Shown: positions 11,332-23,493 of the stretch, one piece after another
How positions within the stretch are numbered: the stretch's first letter is position 1
How the letters are laid out: the number at the start of each line of letters is the position of its first letter
Assembly (NCBI GenBank): GCA_916700875.1
Contig: CAKAKS010000039.1
Location: 24,387,315-24,451,314, forward strand
Direction of reading: 5' to 3'
DNA length: 64,000 nt
Source of the DNA: Sebastes aleutianus
Lineage: Eukaryota > Chordata > Actinopteri > Perciformes > Sebastidae
The notes under the pieces: generated by a model
Databases searched by the model: none
What the model was told of the DNA's origin: nothing
Seen by the model: only the letters and a program-made list of their open reading frames with translations
Made by a program: the position numbers and the translations under genes

Positions 11332-14300
11332 CTGTAAGGAGTTAGCAGGGAAATCTAAACAGTTGATCCAAGACACAGACAAAAAACACACAGTTCATTT
11401 GTAATCAAACTTTGGATAAAAAAAATAACCGTGCATTATTGATTCAGTACTCCACTCCACTTAAGTTTCAGCCAAGCAATCTGATTGGTCAATTATTGTT
11501 TGCTGCTATCAAAAAAGTAACTTCACCAATCAATCCCGCTATGTCCTGACTTTAAGTGTCATGAGGTAATCCTTTTAGATAACGCACATGACTGTAAACA
11601 TTGTATGACTGTAAAGCCAGGATGCCATTCTTTTCTGTAATTTTTGGGTGCTGTAGCGATGATACTGAATTAAAGAGGACAAATCATGCTCCTTTACGGG
11701 TTCACACTTGTATTTTGGGTTTCTACTAGAACATGTTTACATGCTGTAATGTTCAAAAAACACTTTATTTTTCTCATAATGTCTGTCTGAATATACCTGT
11801 ATTCACTTTCTGTCTGAAACGCTCTGTTTTAGCGCCTGTCTCTTTAAGCTCCCCTCCAGAAAAATCCCAGTCTGCTCTGATTGGCTTGCAAGGAACAATA
11901 TGGTGCACCCTGGCAAAGGTAGTTCTCAAGCTGTGGGTGATATATTTTAATGAGCCAGCTCTGCTTGTTGAATCACATGTTTTCTAATCTAGGTAGCCCA
12001 CAAATAACTGACTGGGTTGTGTTATTTCACAGTTCGTGGGTTGGTAGGCACTCCAGATACACACATGTATCTGCAAAAGCACTGAAAAAGGTGAGTTTTT
12101 CACAAGTTGTCCCCTTTAAAACACTGCGTCTTAGGTATCATAGCTATTCTGTAACATACAATACAAAAACTATGGATGAACTCCTTTACGACCACTGATG
12201 ATCATGCTTATGGTCGTCCTAGGAGTGGAGCTACTGACCTGGGAACAGACCACACATTTGTGAAGACAAAAAAAACTCAACAGGCAGTAAGAAAGTAAAA
12301 AAAAATACAATGAATGAATGAATGCAAAATAGACAGATTACATTGAAAACAAGGAACAAACACTACAGAATGAATGCATTGTTAGGGTTTAAGCTATTTT
12401 GCAAGCACTCTACAGCGGTTTGAAAAAGAGGGTTAGAAATGTGAGTCACGCTATTTACAGGCAAAGCAGACCAGAAAACAGAAAAACAATTAGTCATGGC
12501 GGATACTGGAAATAGCAAGCCTTTGTGTCACATTTATATGTAAATGTCCTTTAATAAATAGAAACTCAGAAATGAAGATATAACTTATTTTTACTGAGGA
12601 CAGATTACTTGTGTGACAGGTTGCCAACGTTGCTAGGCAACACCTTTCACCCTTTAATAAATGAATAGGCTCATCAGCAGACCTTTCCCACCAGGGAGTG
12701 TGTGTCAGGGAACAAGCCCTCTGAACTGCCATATATTATTCTAAAAGCCCAGCATACATTCAAAGATGGCATTCAAGGTGCATTATGTTTTACATTAAGG
12801 GAGCTACTTCACAGCTTTCCATTTCACAACGCAGTTCTCACAAAGGATGGAAATAGCTGGTGTCAAAATGCAAAAAACCCTAACCGGGAATGACTCACTG
12901 ACAGCGTGTAGACGTGTCTAAGTAGGGAATATATGAACTGTTAATTAGCTGTAACACTTCCCCTCTCATTTAAAATCCTACAGGAACAGGTGAACCTTTG
13001 GAAATAAACGTCTTGATCAAATATAAATCACCTACATTTTAAGATAAGGAAGAATGAACCACACTAGGCTGAACAAAAGGAAAATGAGCACTAAAATGCT
13101 TACAGAAAAGGGAAAACATTATTCTATTGAGATGTTTTGTTTTGGAAAATGGATGTAGTGTGAACTTTGATAGATGGCAGGGCTGCTAAATAATTCCTCA
13201 GGGTCATGATGAGGATTATCTGGCTCTGCCTTTTGAGTTAGAGCCAATCCCCCAACAGGTTACAATCATCAGATTAAGCTAACTACAAAGCAGAAGCTGA
13301 TTTATCCCTCATTTGCATGCACTGAACTTCAATCATTTTTTTTTAGTTTGGAAACATTTTGGCAAGAGCGCTTTAACTTTTTGGACGTTCGTTCAACACA
13401 AAAGCTGCTATTCCAGAAGAATGAAATACATACGTACTCATGCATCTGTTGTTCTCGTGCTTCACTTCTGTCTTAAAATAACAGTGGGTGTATTTACATT
13501 ATTATGTACAGAGATGCAATGAATAAAACAGAGTCAAGAAAAAAGTGCAGTGTGAGCATGCAACGACAGGGAGGGTTAAATACAAGTCTCTATGTTCGTA
13601 AGCATTAATGGTACCTTGCATTCATCTACTACGACAGAATTGTTAGCAGTGGCGGTAGCGGTTGTGGTAGCGGTATCGGTTAAGACGCACTGGTTGGAAT
13701 TGTTTTCGTGGTGGTTCTTCATGTCGTCGTAATAAGACTGGGTCTTTGTCATCATTTCGATGTCGTCGGATTTGGCCTGATGCGCGTCCAGCTCGTCGAG
13801 CTCAGCCTTGGACAGGTGGTACACGATGCCTGCACCGTAGGAGTCACCCACCACGTTCACTGAGGTCCTGAATCGATCCCTGCGGAGAGAGAAACCAGGA
13901 TAAAAGATGGTCTTAATCAAATGTTAAACAAAAACCTAACGTAGGAGCAAATGGAAGAATCAATATAACCACAAAAAACTCACAGCAGCCAGTCAACAGC
14001 AACCAGCAGACTGATGTCTTGGGTTGGCAGGCCGACAGCGGTCAGGATCAAGAGCATAGTCACCAGGCCAGCACTGGGAATACTGGCCGCTCCAACACTG
14101 GCCAGGGTGGCTGTCAGACTGGATGAAGACACAGCAGAGCAGCACTCAATCACATACTCCAAACCCACCGCACCTAACCGCATCTTCCGTACCCGCCCCC
14201 ACACCCTCCTCAGACACCGACGGACGTGAAATTGCAAACGCTGCACAGCTACAGCTGAAGACATTCATTCTCTATGGTACTTGTATAAAGAGCAGCAGCT

Positions 14301-17300
14301 GAAGAGCACCAGAGGGTCCTCCATCGCACATGAAGAGAGGTTTAAATTTGAGAGGTGGGATGTTTAATTTGAGGGTTTCGTGGATTGATACGCCACATAA
14401 ATGTCAAGCTGAAGGCCGTCCATCCTTGATTCACCGTATTAACAGAAGAGCATTTAGGAAAGATAGTTACAGATATTTGCTTAGCATGAGACACAGCAGT
14501 GGCACATGTTGTCGCTTCCTCCTGGTGGTTTATTTGTCTTCTCTAAAGTTGCTGCTTTGAGCCATTCACTGTTAAACGCCTCTACACTGCTGCTGTGTTT
14601 GTCCTCATTTATTAAAAGCTAAGTGTGTTTGCCATATTGCATCCTCAGGGCTCCATTTAAACCCTCTTTACATATTGGGAATTACGATTTTTACCGTTAT
14701 GACTGAGAAAGGCAAATTTAAGTCCATTTAAAAAGCCTATTTTCATCCAGCTAAAATATAATGGAAGGTTTCATCATTGATGAACACTGATATTGACATT
14801 TCCTACAGAGTCTTTTAACAGTGCAGATGACATCAACTCATAAAATATATGTTTGAAGTACAAGGATAAACTATCACGAGTGTGTCCTGACCTGACGGTG
14901 ACAATCTGACCCGGATCAAGGTGGATGCCGTTCATCTGGGCAATGAAGATGGCTGCAACTGCCTCGTACAGAGCAGTTCCATCCATGTTGATGGTGGCGC
15001 CGACTGGGAGCACAAAACGAGTGACTCTTTTGTCAATACCTAAGTTCTCCTCCAGACAGCGGAAGGTGACAGGCAGTGTACCAGCACTGGAGGGAAAAAG
15101 CAGAAACATGTAGGTTATACTTTGTATTAACTGTATAAATATCAAGAAACAACTAATTTTGATGCTGACCTGGAGGCTGTCCCCAGGGCAGTGATCCAGG
15201 CCTGGAAGATGCCCAGGAAGAAGGTGAAGGGATTTTTCCTGACAATACAAAAGTAGATGCTGGGCAGGAAGATTACTCCGTGGATTAGGAGGCCAATAAT
15301 CACAGTCACCATGTACATGCCCAGCTGCCTGCCCACCACCTCCAGGTCTTTGATGGAGATGATCTTACCACAGATGAGACAGGCAATACCGAAGGGAGAG
15401 TACCTGACAAGATGAAAAAGCTTTTAATTATTCATTTAAATACAGAGGAATTTGTCAGGACACAAATTCTGTTTCACATAGTCTTCTAAAATGCGGTAAT
15501 GACTTGAGAAATAACTTGGCATTAACCGTTATTTCTGACTTATTTCTGTTTCAAAAAATGAGTCAATGAGATTTTAAAGTGCTACTAACCACATGATCAA
15601 GATGACAAGTTTCATCACAATCTCATTGAGGATGCTGAAGAAGTCAAGCATGAGTTTGGCCTTCTCTCCCATCTTGCCCATGCAGATGCCAAATGCAATA
15701 AAGAAACCAATCAGACCTGTGACAGAAAATCATAAATGTATCAAACTTTGAACACCAGTGTGGACAGGTGAGAAGATGACTACTACATGAGAGGATTATT
15801 ATTATTATTATTGGGAGATGAGAAGTTTTACATTTACAGCCAAAAACATTCGGTCTGCCCAGATGTTCGCTGCTGTGAAATTCCGTAAATGTAATACTGT
15901 GAATGTTGCTTTTATTTTTAGCCATGCTAGCTAGCAGCATGGCCCTAGGGATGGCAATGTTGTTTGGTCGGTCCACCACTTTGGCCCAAACTGAAACATC
16001 TCAACAACTATTAGATGAATTGCGATGACATTTAGTAGAGAAATCCATGGTGATCCCTTGATTTGTCCTGTAGTGCCACCGTAAGGTTCATATTTGTAGT
16101 TTGGAGTGAAATGTCTCACCAGCTATTGGATGAATTGCCATGACATTTGATACAGACACTGATGCCCCCTTAGGATGAATTGTAACAGCTTTGATGATCC
16201 CTTAACTTCACATACTTTGGCTCAAATACCTGCAAATCTAATGACATGCCGATCAGCATAAGCTGTACTTTGTGTTTAGTGCTAATTAGCAAATGTTAGC
16301 AAGCTGACATGCTAAACTAAGATGGTGAACATGCAAAATATTATACCTCCTAAACATCAGCATGTCATCAGCATTGCCATTGTGAGCATGTTAGCATGCT
16401 GATTTTAGCATTTAGCTCAGCCTCACAGAGCCACTAGCATGGCTGTAGACACTTACAGACATAGATATGAAACAGTTTTATATCTATGGATACAGATTTC
16501 GGAGGAGACCGGTGGCATTGAAAAAAGTCTGCCCTTTCAAAACTACTTGCTGACTGCTAACGTTACTAAATAGCTGTCTACCTCCGTGTTTTGGTACAGT
16601 TGGCTTTCACACCTGATGCGAACCTTACCCGAGTAGACATGATCCGTGCCCAAGACCACCTTTTTTTCAAGTGGACTCGGGCACGGTATGGAGCGTTCAC
16701 ACTAATCAAACAAACTGGACTTTGGGGAAAATTGTTCTCAGATCCGGGCCCAGATTCGCTGATGTGAAAGCACCTTAAGTCTTGTTTCATGTTAATTGTA
16801 CATATACTGTGAGTGTTTTCAGTTGGTTACATACCCAGAACATTCATTCCACTTTTGAACTGCAGGGTCTTTTTGACGATGAACTGAGGGTCCTTGGTAA
16901 TGTTAGCCACCAGGCCCTCCATGACGGTGGCATTGACATCGTCCTCAATAGCCACCTCTACTTTCGTTGTGACGGTCTGGATCTGAAGTTAAAGGAAGAA
17001 AAGAAACTAGTGTTGAGTTTAATGAGCAATACCAGAATCAGATATGTTGTTCCCTACGACACAAGGCCACTCAACTGTCAATAATGCGTCTTCTATGGTG
17101 TGTCTTTACAATCCAAGGTGCATTTGGATTCCTCTGTTAATAATAAACACTTGGCTATATAAAGACAGTCCAAGGGATGCTCTTTCTGTACAAGCCTACC
17201 TATTTACAGACATACAAGCTTATGAGTCTCTCTAACTTGATATTGGGCTACAAATGATGCTCCATATTAAGTGATACCACTCACCCAAGACTAACAGCGA

Positions 17301-19988
17301 CTTTCAGATATCACAGAGAGACTTTCTAAGCGTCTAGCACCTGCGCTGACAGTCAAACTTCAGCATCCATTACCTGTTGGAAACAAGCCTGCACCAAGTT
17401 TTCTGGGAACAGGTTCCTGATCAGATCAAAGAAAGCATCCAAGCTGGACACGTCGTCGTTTTTCTCTCCCTCGCCCAGATTCTCCTTCAGTTTTGGGTTG
17501 CCGGGGTGGATGACTAACACCAGGATGACTCCCAGGACAGCAGCAATAATAGTGGTGGTCATGTAGTAGACCATAGCTCTGGTGCCCAGGCGACCACTGG
17601 ATTTGGCATCCAAACCGGCCAGACCTGCAGCCAAAACAAACAAGATTGTGTTGACCTGGTAATTACTTATAGACTTACTGAATGGAAATGTTGACTTAAT
17701 AGTGTGGGCCATGAAGGCTGGATGCAAGGACCATAGGGGCTTGCATAATAGTGTTTGTGCATGTGCATGAAATACTGTCAATTATGAATTCAGAATCAGG
17801 ATTACAGCAATAACAGGGCTCTTTCCTTGTGTCTAGTTTTAGTATTACAGCAGTGAAAGGTGTAGATGAAGAATTTAATAATTTGCCTTTGTAATTAAAC
17901 TCTACTGCAACATGAGCTGCTCAATCGTAGTATCAAGTGTGTAAAGATAAAATGCACAGTAAAATGTATAAAATACTCTTATAATAATACATGTATTTGC
18001 CATAAGTGATCAGTCACACACTGCACCTGTGATTAAACTGGAGATGATGAGGGGCAGGATCAACATCTTCAGCATCCTCATCAGGATGTCTCCGGGAAAA
18101 GCAATCACCATGACAATGTCTGGGTGGATCGGGGAGGCGATACGAAGCATCATCCCTGATACCGCTCCCAAGATCACACCTGAAGTGCAAGGAGTGTGAG
18201 TGAGCGAAACAGCGAAAACGGCAAAATAGAAGGGAATTGGAAAAGGAAGTTAGAGAGAAGAAAATCAGATATTACACCATTTCTTATGGGTGTATTATGC
18301 GTTAATGGGAACATCTTAGATATAATCTATGGAATAACAAATGAGCTATGATTATCTCCTTAAAGAAGCCTTGATAACTGACTTCTGTCCTATCAATTTA
18401 GTCGTTTGGAGCTGTACAACAGGCTGTCTGTTACATACTTAAAGAGGACAGTGTGTTGTAAAAGATAAAACCGAAACCTGCTGAGAGAGAGTAAAGCTCA
18501 TGGAGGATTAAGATCAGATCTCTTTGAAGCAGTAGGGAGGAGGCAGCATGTCGGATTCCCTGGTGGAGCATCTGTAATCTCAGCAAACCCAAAATGTTTT
18601 CGAGGATTTCTCACTTTGAGGAAAGATACTTAATACAAGGATTCAATGAAAGCCATCCAGTGGCTACCTTACCTATCCTCTGGCTTCCATTCACTCTCTA
18701 GTAGCCTGAAAACAGTCATTTGAATGATCAGCCCCTCCCTAACAAAGCCACTGTTGACCTTTGACATATGCCTCTTCCAGCTAAGAGTTCTTTTCCTGCC
18801 ACGCAGTGTTTCGGCCCCCGAAAGTAAAGATGACCTCTGTATGCTCTAACCCCCCTGCTGCCCAGCCTACCAGGCCTGATAGTTGGCCTCTGTGTCCGTC
18901 CATCTCAGGCCACACAAAACTTCATCACCACCCCCTCCCAACCGCCCCGGGGCTGCACTTCCTCTGCTACCACACCACTGCCAATGATCACACAGGCCGA
19001 GGCGTTGTTTAATTACACACACTGGAACCAAAAGCCCTCCAGCTTTTTTTTTAATTGTAAGCTGTCCTCTGTGCTTCAATCTATCCTCCAGTCTAGCAGC
19101 CTCCTGTGGATTCTGCACACCCAATGCTTTTGGATGGCACTTGATTTCCTGTGCCTTCTCTTTGGTCCCATTTGCAAGCTCCCATTCAGGCTCGTATCTG
19201 CCAAGTGACAGATGATCAATGATCACGCTGGCTCACTCGCCTTTTATGAGAGTCCTTCCAAGTGGGGTGAGATGTACACATTACACATGCTCACACAAAC
19301 ACACGTCCGTGTAAGCGGGATCACAGATAGACAGGCACATACATGGCTACACACATATTATATGCATTTATTCACAGCCTATGCTTATTAGATGATATAA
19401 GATTGGGAAGGAACACCATAGCTGTCAGACACAACAAAGTTTGAATGATATAACACAAATATAGGGCGTATAACCATGACTACTTTGGTGCCCTTTCCTC
19501 TTTTCATTAAATCTCCCCCCGTGGCGCAGTGAGCCACCGCCATTATCACAATATTGTTCATGCGCCACCAGAGGCTGTTGTCTGGATGGCCAGAGCAAGC
19601 AGAGAGCATTTGATAGCAACAGGTGGCACGGAGCTGGGGAAGGTCATGGACACCCAGTCATCTTACTGTCTGGTACACTGAGCAAGCACAGATGGCATCT
19701 CCTCCTCAGATTACGAGCAAGCAGCATAATCGAGCAGCTCGGAGTTAACAGAACACTGAGCTCAGCGGTGGTCGGTGCCCGTCTTTAGCATGCCCTGCTT
19801 TTTATTAGGGGAAGAAATGAGAAAACGAAAATACGCCGACGACAACGGGGTGACTTACCGAGAACGGTGAGTGTGAGCAGAAGGTTCTTGAACAGCTTGG
19901 AGCACATTTTGGCACATTTGTTCTGAGGCCTGGCCTCGATGGGCTCCAGGTGACTCTCGTGCATCCTCACCTCGACTTGTTTAGGCAT
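11260..19988 (-). CDS. slc1a2: Excitatory amino acid transporter 2 (EAAT2/GLT-1), complete coding region in 10 exons
   Basis: EAAT2 is the glial, sodium- and proton-coupled, potassium-antiported glutamate transporter. It sits in the astrocyte plasma membrane as a trimer and clears synaptic glutamate. Ten exons join in frame to 1710 nt (569 residues), close to mammalian EAAT2 (574). All SLC1 landmarks are present: HP1 serine-rich SSAGTLPVTF, TM7 NMDGT, HP2 IPSAGLVTML, and TM8 DRFRTSVNVVGDSYGAG. The extracellular loop has two sequons (NAT, NIT). Assignment to EAAT2 rather than EAAT1/3 rests on the start MPKQVEVRMHESHL, the tail YDDMKNHHENNSNQCV and both GLT-1a and GLT-1b type C-termini. The gene neighbours (cd44 and pamr1) agree. 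Teleosts may have slc1a2a and slc1a2b, and I cannot tell which this is. The ATG at 19988 is the first in frame after an AG acceptor; mammals add a few residues from exon 1. Confidence 0.95.
11674..12115. mobile_element. TTAA-flanked non-autonomous DNA element in slc1a2 last intron
   Basis: Flanked by TTAA at 11670-11673 and 12116-12119. The ends are inverted: AGAGGACAA on the left and AGGGGACAA read from the right. The interior (for example TTCTACTAGAACATGTTTAC and CGCTCTGTTTTAGCGCCTG) is a repeat I recognise from many percomorph genomes. The terminal motif and TTAA duplication fit Kolobok-like or piggyBac-like MITEs; the superfamily is inferred. Confidence 0.75.
13576..13614 (-). CDS. slc1a2: slc1a2 read-through alternative C-terminus (GLT-1b type, ETCI)
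   Basis: If the donor at 13614 is not used, the frame continues for 12 codons, VPLMLTNIETCI, to TAA at 13578-13576, giving a 558-residue protein. The mammalian GLT-1b isoform arises in the same way at the same position and ends in DIETCI, a class II-like PDZ ligand bound by PICK1. The preserved frame, position and last residues argue that this is a real isoform rather than intron noise. Confidence 0.8.
   Translation of the reverse strand, partial: VPLMLTNIETCI
13615..13879 (-). CDS. slc1a2: slc1a2 TM8 and C-terminal tail exon
   Basis: Residues 458-546. The exon starts in phase 2 after TTTCTCTCCGCAG with GDRFRTSVNVVGDSYGAG (TM8 substrate and cation site residues) and runs through the cytoplasmic tail to DECK. 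The donor is AAG|GTACCA at 13614. The tail has an extra Thr/Ala run (TDTATTTATATANN) where human has a few residues (YAAHN). Reading through the donor gives the GLT-1b tail, listed separately. Confidence 0.95.
13984..14118 (-). CDS. slc1a2: slc1a2 HP2 exon
   Basis: 135 nt, phase 2 at both ends, residues 413-458. It encodes the second re-entrant hairpin: ATLASVGAASIPSAGLVTML, then TAVGLPTQDISLLVAVDWLL. The acceptor is CTTCATCCAG and the donor CTGCT|GTGAGT. Confidence 0.95.
14892..15086 (-). CDS. slc1a2: slc1a2 HP1-TM7 exon
   Basis: 195 nt, phase 2 at both ends, residues 348-413. It carries the serine-rich HP1 tip (SSAGTLPVTFRCLEENLG), the conserved VTRFVLPVGATINMDGTALY of TM7 with the NMDGT cation/substrate motif, and IFIAQMNG. 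Confidence 0.97.
15170..15403 (-). CDS. slc1a2: slc1a2 TM5-TM6 exon
   Basis: 234 nt, phase 2 at both ends, residues 270-348. It encodes YSPFGIACLICGKIISIKDL, VGRQLGMYMVTVIIGLLIHG and FFLGIFQAWITALGTAS. It differs from human in the loop before HP1 (CIVRKNPFTFFLG where human has VVTRKNPFSFFAG). Confidence 0.95.
15590..15716 (-). CDS. slc1a2: slc1a2 TM4c-TM5 exon
   Basis: 127 nt, phase 1 in and phase 2 out, residues 228-270. It encodes GLIGFFIAFGICMGKMGEKA followed by KLMLDFFSILNEIVMKLVIL. The acceptor is TTTTCTGTCACAG and the donor ATGTG|GTTAGT. Confidence 0.95.
15921..16443. mobile_element. Percomorph interspersed repeat in an slc1a2 intron
   Basis: Bounded by the inverted GCCATGCTAG (15921-15930) and CTAGCATGGC (16434-16443). 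Internal stretches such as TTTGGTCGGTCCACCACTTT, ATCTCAACAACTATTAGATG and GTTAGCATGCTGATTTTAGC are hallmarks of a very abundant percomorph repeat. No coding capacity is seen. Confidence 0.75.
16600..16778. mobile_element. Short TIR element in an slc1a2 intron
   Basis: The ends GGCTTTCACACC and GATGTGAAAGCACC are approximate inverted repeats. The interior (CGAGTAGACATGATCCGTGC, GAGCGTTCACACTAATCAAA) resembles a recurrent fish MITE whose termini read TTCACAC. It is 57 bp downstream (in + coordinates, upstream) of the extracellular-loop exon end at 16835. Confidence 0.5.
16835..16982 (-). CDS. slc1a2: slc1a2 large extracellular loop exon
   Basis: 148 nt, phase 0 in and phase 1 out, residues 179-227. 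It begins IQTVTTKVEVAIEDDVNATV and ends FKSGMNVLG. This loop is the least conserved part of the family; two N-glycosylation sequons (NAT, NIT) are kept. It is not shown whole in any single open frame, but the splice sites and flanking frames fix it. Confidence 0.9.
17374..17624 (-). CDS. slc1a2: slc1a2 TM3-TM4 exon
   Basis: 251 nt, phase 1 in and phase 0 out, residues 95-178. It encodes GLAGLDAKSSGRLGTRAMVY, then the TM4 segment IIAAVLGVILVLVIHPG, and ends with RNLFPENLVQACFQQ, which is almost identical to human EAAT2. Confidence 0.97.
18027..18179 (-). CDS. slc1a2: slc1a2 TM1-TM2 exon
   Basis: 153 nt, phase 1 at both ends, residues 44-94. It encodes VILGAVSGMMLRIASPIHPD and IAFPGDILMRMLKMLILPLI, the TM2 signature of EAATs. 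It lacks a long open frame on its own and was found from conserved residues and splice sites. Confidence 0.93.
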
Positions 19989-19998
19989 ACTGTTGGCA
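19859..19998 (-). CDS. slc1a2: slc1a2 first coding exon with start codon
   Basis: 140-nt exon after TCTCTGTCACAG. The ATG is at 19988-19986, and the first 10 nt are 5' UTR or, if an upstream coding exon exists as in mammals, the codons A-N-S. It encodes MPKQVEVRMHESHLEPIEAR, then NKCAKMCSKLFKNLLLTLTV, the cytoplasmic N-terminus and the start of TM1. The donor is CTCG|GTAAGT. Confidence 0.9.
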
Positions 19999-22900
19999 CT
20001 GTGACAGAGAGAAAGAACAAGGGGAACTGTGATTTACAAAAAAAACACACTATACAGCCTTATTAAGTATATATCATGTGGTTATGTTCTGTCATGTGTG
20101 AGAAAGAACAAGGCATCATGTGGATACAGAACCGTAATACAGAAATCATGTCATTTGGATGTGCATGATGTCTCTGAAAAACATATCTCTGATATAGTTA
20201 AAAAGAAAACAGTGCATGGTGAAAAATGTTAAGCATTCAAGTGTGCTGCCAAGCTGTCACTCCAACACCGTCCATGGTTACTATAGCATCCAACAGATGG
20301 AAGCTGACTACGAGCTGCTGTCCTTTGGGGGCGATGCTTCAGATACATAACATCTCAAGTCAGTTTATTAAAACGATTTATGTAAAGAAGTTCTGCATTT
20401 TGATAGAATAATAATATGCCCTGTCACAGCAGACATTTTGACATGTAATTGCAGGGTAAACACAGGTGTAATGAATAACATTTATTATGACCTGTTGCAT
20501 TTAGGTGCGCCAGAGCTCTGGTATTGTGCATGCTGGCTCACTGGATTGGCTGTGACACTAAAAAGGACCGTAATTAATTGTATCAATTACAATTGTGTTT
20601 ACACCGCAATTACATGTCAAAATGGCTGCTGTAAAAAGTGTCTGGGGCTTTGTAAGAATTTACAGGCATGTGCACATTTTGTAATTTGACTGACTTGTGA
20701 ATTGACTGAATTGTCATGGTCCTGGGTTTGGGTTTGTAGTCTTGTCTGGTTTTATTTCCTGTGTTTGTGTTTTCCCGCCTTAAATGTACTTGTCTGCTTG
20801 GTGTCTTGTGTTTGGGTCAAGCTTTGGAACTGAAACTGTATAACATTAAAAACTTTCACGATCGTTTTTATCATGCATAAAGAAATGGCATGAATTTAAT
20901 ATTAAAAAAAAAAGTGCTGTTATACGCACTACATTAACAACCACAGAACAAACAGTGAAGCAGATTGGATTCGGAATACAAGTTTCACACCCAGTTAAAT
21001 TAAATTACAATTTTAAATACTTATCACCCCTTATGTATGTTTTTAATTAAATACTGTATGAGCTGGTTCACAGTGTAGCCAACCAAAGACAAAAATCCAT
21101 TGATGACAGTGATGAAAAGTGAAACAGATGCCCACTTGATGGGACAAAAGTTTGCTGAATTACTGAGAGGAGGAGCAAACATGTTGCCTGTTAAGAAGTA
21201 TGCACCCAGTTATACATTCCCTCTTTCTGTTAGGATCGTGTGACTGTAATTTAGATGCACACAAAAACCTCAAATAGGCTACAACGGTAGGAAGCTCGGT
21301 CACGCAGCGTAATTAGTTGAATGAAAAGTGATTTCCCATTACAGGCAGCACAGAGCAGCTTCCTGCGGCCCCGGCGAGGTGTGAATGTGTTTGTAGAGCC
21401 AGCTGTGTCTGTCACATGCCAGTTAGGCAGGTGTTCAACAAGAGCTTTACATTCATCGTCACCGCTCAACAAGTCGCGGGAATAATTTATCAAATTGTGT
21501 TTGACATCTTCTTTTTGTCTATGAGGAAATATAAATGTCTCTAGTGTTCTATTCTTCTCCAATACGCCCTGCAAACGTCTGCTGGGATGGATTACAAAGA
21601 GGCAATAAAGTGGCTCTGACCTTTCACCTCACCCCTGGGGTTCATGGCCTAAAACTCACAAATGGAAGCCTCAATGGAGGAGTGATTTTTTTTGTGCTCA
21701 TACCCTCCCCCCTGTCATGGTCCACTATGAAGTCAGAACACTTCATAGATATTAATCATGTTGCCTGACAAGTTTTTTTCAAAGCTGAAAGTTGATCAAA
21801 GGCAAGACGGGGAGCTCAAATCAATAGGCGTTCTTGAAAACGTCCTCGCAACCAAAGGCTCTTTATGGTGTTATTGTTATTGTGTAAGTAGTCACTAATA
21901 ATTCCACACACACACATACACACACATATACAGACTCACACATTTACACACACCTCCCCCAGCTTTGTGTGTTGCTGCTTTGTAAGCTTGGCTATATAGG
22001 AAGACCACCTGGTCAGCTTCCAGGCACACAGATGGAGCAGTCCTGTCTCCTCTTATTCATTTCAAAGTGAAGTGTGAAATACAGAAAAATACATGCAAAC
22101 AGCAGGCCAAACAGTAGCCGTCATTATTTCATACTTCACATGATGGCCGAATGAATTAGTTAAAACCCCAGGAATAAAAACCCTGAAAAATCGGCATTAT
22201 CATGTAATCCCATTCCGTAAGAGTGATGAGTGCTGTTAATTGAAATTTTCCTACTTTTCTCTCCGTTTCATTATTTTTAGCACCAAGAGAGAGAGAGAGA
22301 GAGAGAGGAAGCAGACGCTGGACGTCACAGAGGACGGAAATTATCCTGTCACGATCCTCTCATTAGCGCTTCTCTCACCAAGTCGGGGACAGATGAGAGA
22401 GTGGGCTTGTGCAACCCGATGAAAGATGAAAATGTACAGCAGCAGAGAGTAAATCAACTACAGCCGAGAAACTGTCATGTCTCATCAGTAGGTGTTTTCC
22501 TTTGTTACAGAATTATTTCACTGGATGGGGAATTCTCCTTGCTGTAACATGTTTACCTTTGATTCTGCCATAGAATTAATTCTCTCTAGAGAATTACTAA
22601 ATTTAGAAACTGTGAATATGAAAATGGAAGAACAAGGTGTTAATAGCTACTCGTAAAATAAGTTTCTGTGGCTATAAAAGAATTTGACATGAAAGTCCAA
22701 ACACACGCACACAGTTTCTTCTCCTCAGTCTCTAATGGGATCATTTTATAAACTGGTTAATCTTGGCCGGGGGCTTAGTCAGATTAACTGTGAAAGCCAT
22801 AAAGAATGAATGATGGTTTTTAATCAAGCAACACCTGCTAACCCAGGTGATAAACAATCCAAAATTTAAAGATTTACAATGTTCCAAAATGTAATTGACT

Positions 22901-23465
22901 TTCAGTTAAATAAAGAGAGGTTCCCTTGTATTTTTTGCTGATACTTTATATACTGATTTACTTACTAACATTATAACAGCATGTCATGCTTACTCTTAAC
23001 TTCTACATACAATTAAATTGCTTTGCATTGAATCAATAAGGAGACATGAAGAGAGAAAGTAACTATGCCAAGAACTTCAAATGGGATGCAAAGTACTTAC
23101 TTCATTTCTGTTGGAGTTGAGGTAAGTGCTATATACATTGACCAGGATCAGATCAGCCTTTGGTATTGAAGAGTGAATCAGCACAAGGAATCGGTATAGA
23201 ATCACGACTGCTCCATCCAAAACTGTTGCCAGATATCAGCAGGCACAGTAAGGTCCCAGGTACAAAACAGCAGAGCTCTGCTGACAGCTATAGTAGCTCT
23301 CAGCTGTCCACCAGCTCTTCCAGAGCATCCAAAGAGGACCGAGTCAACACAGCCCAGACGACAGACCCAGTCACAGCCACAGCAACCTGAATTGCCCCAT
23401 CCTGAAGTCTGCACCCCCTCCCCAACCCCCACCCCCTCACTCCACCACCACCACCCACAACCAGG

Positions 23466-23493
23466 CACACACACACACACACACACACACACA
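23466..23493. repeat. (CA)14 microsatellite
   Basis: Uninterrupted CA dinucleotide run. Confidence 0.95.

Noticed and set aside
15644..16119. Minus-strand open frames next to the slc1a2 TM5 exon
   Set aside because: Only the short part up to 15716 is coding; the rest runs into intron and the interspersed repeat.
20715..20860. Possible LTR start (TGTCATGGTCCTGGG...)
   Set aside because: Resembles fish LTR starts, but no matching end, TATA or duplication could be found.
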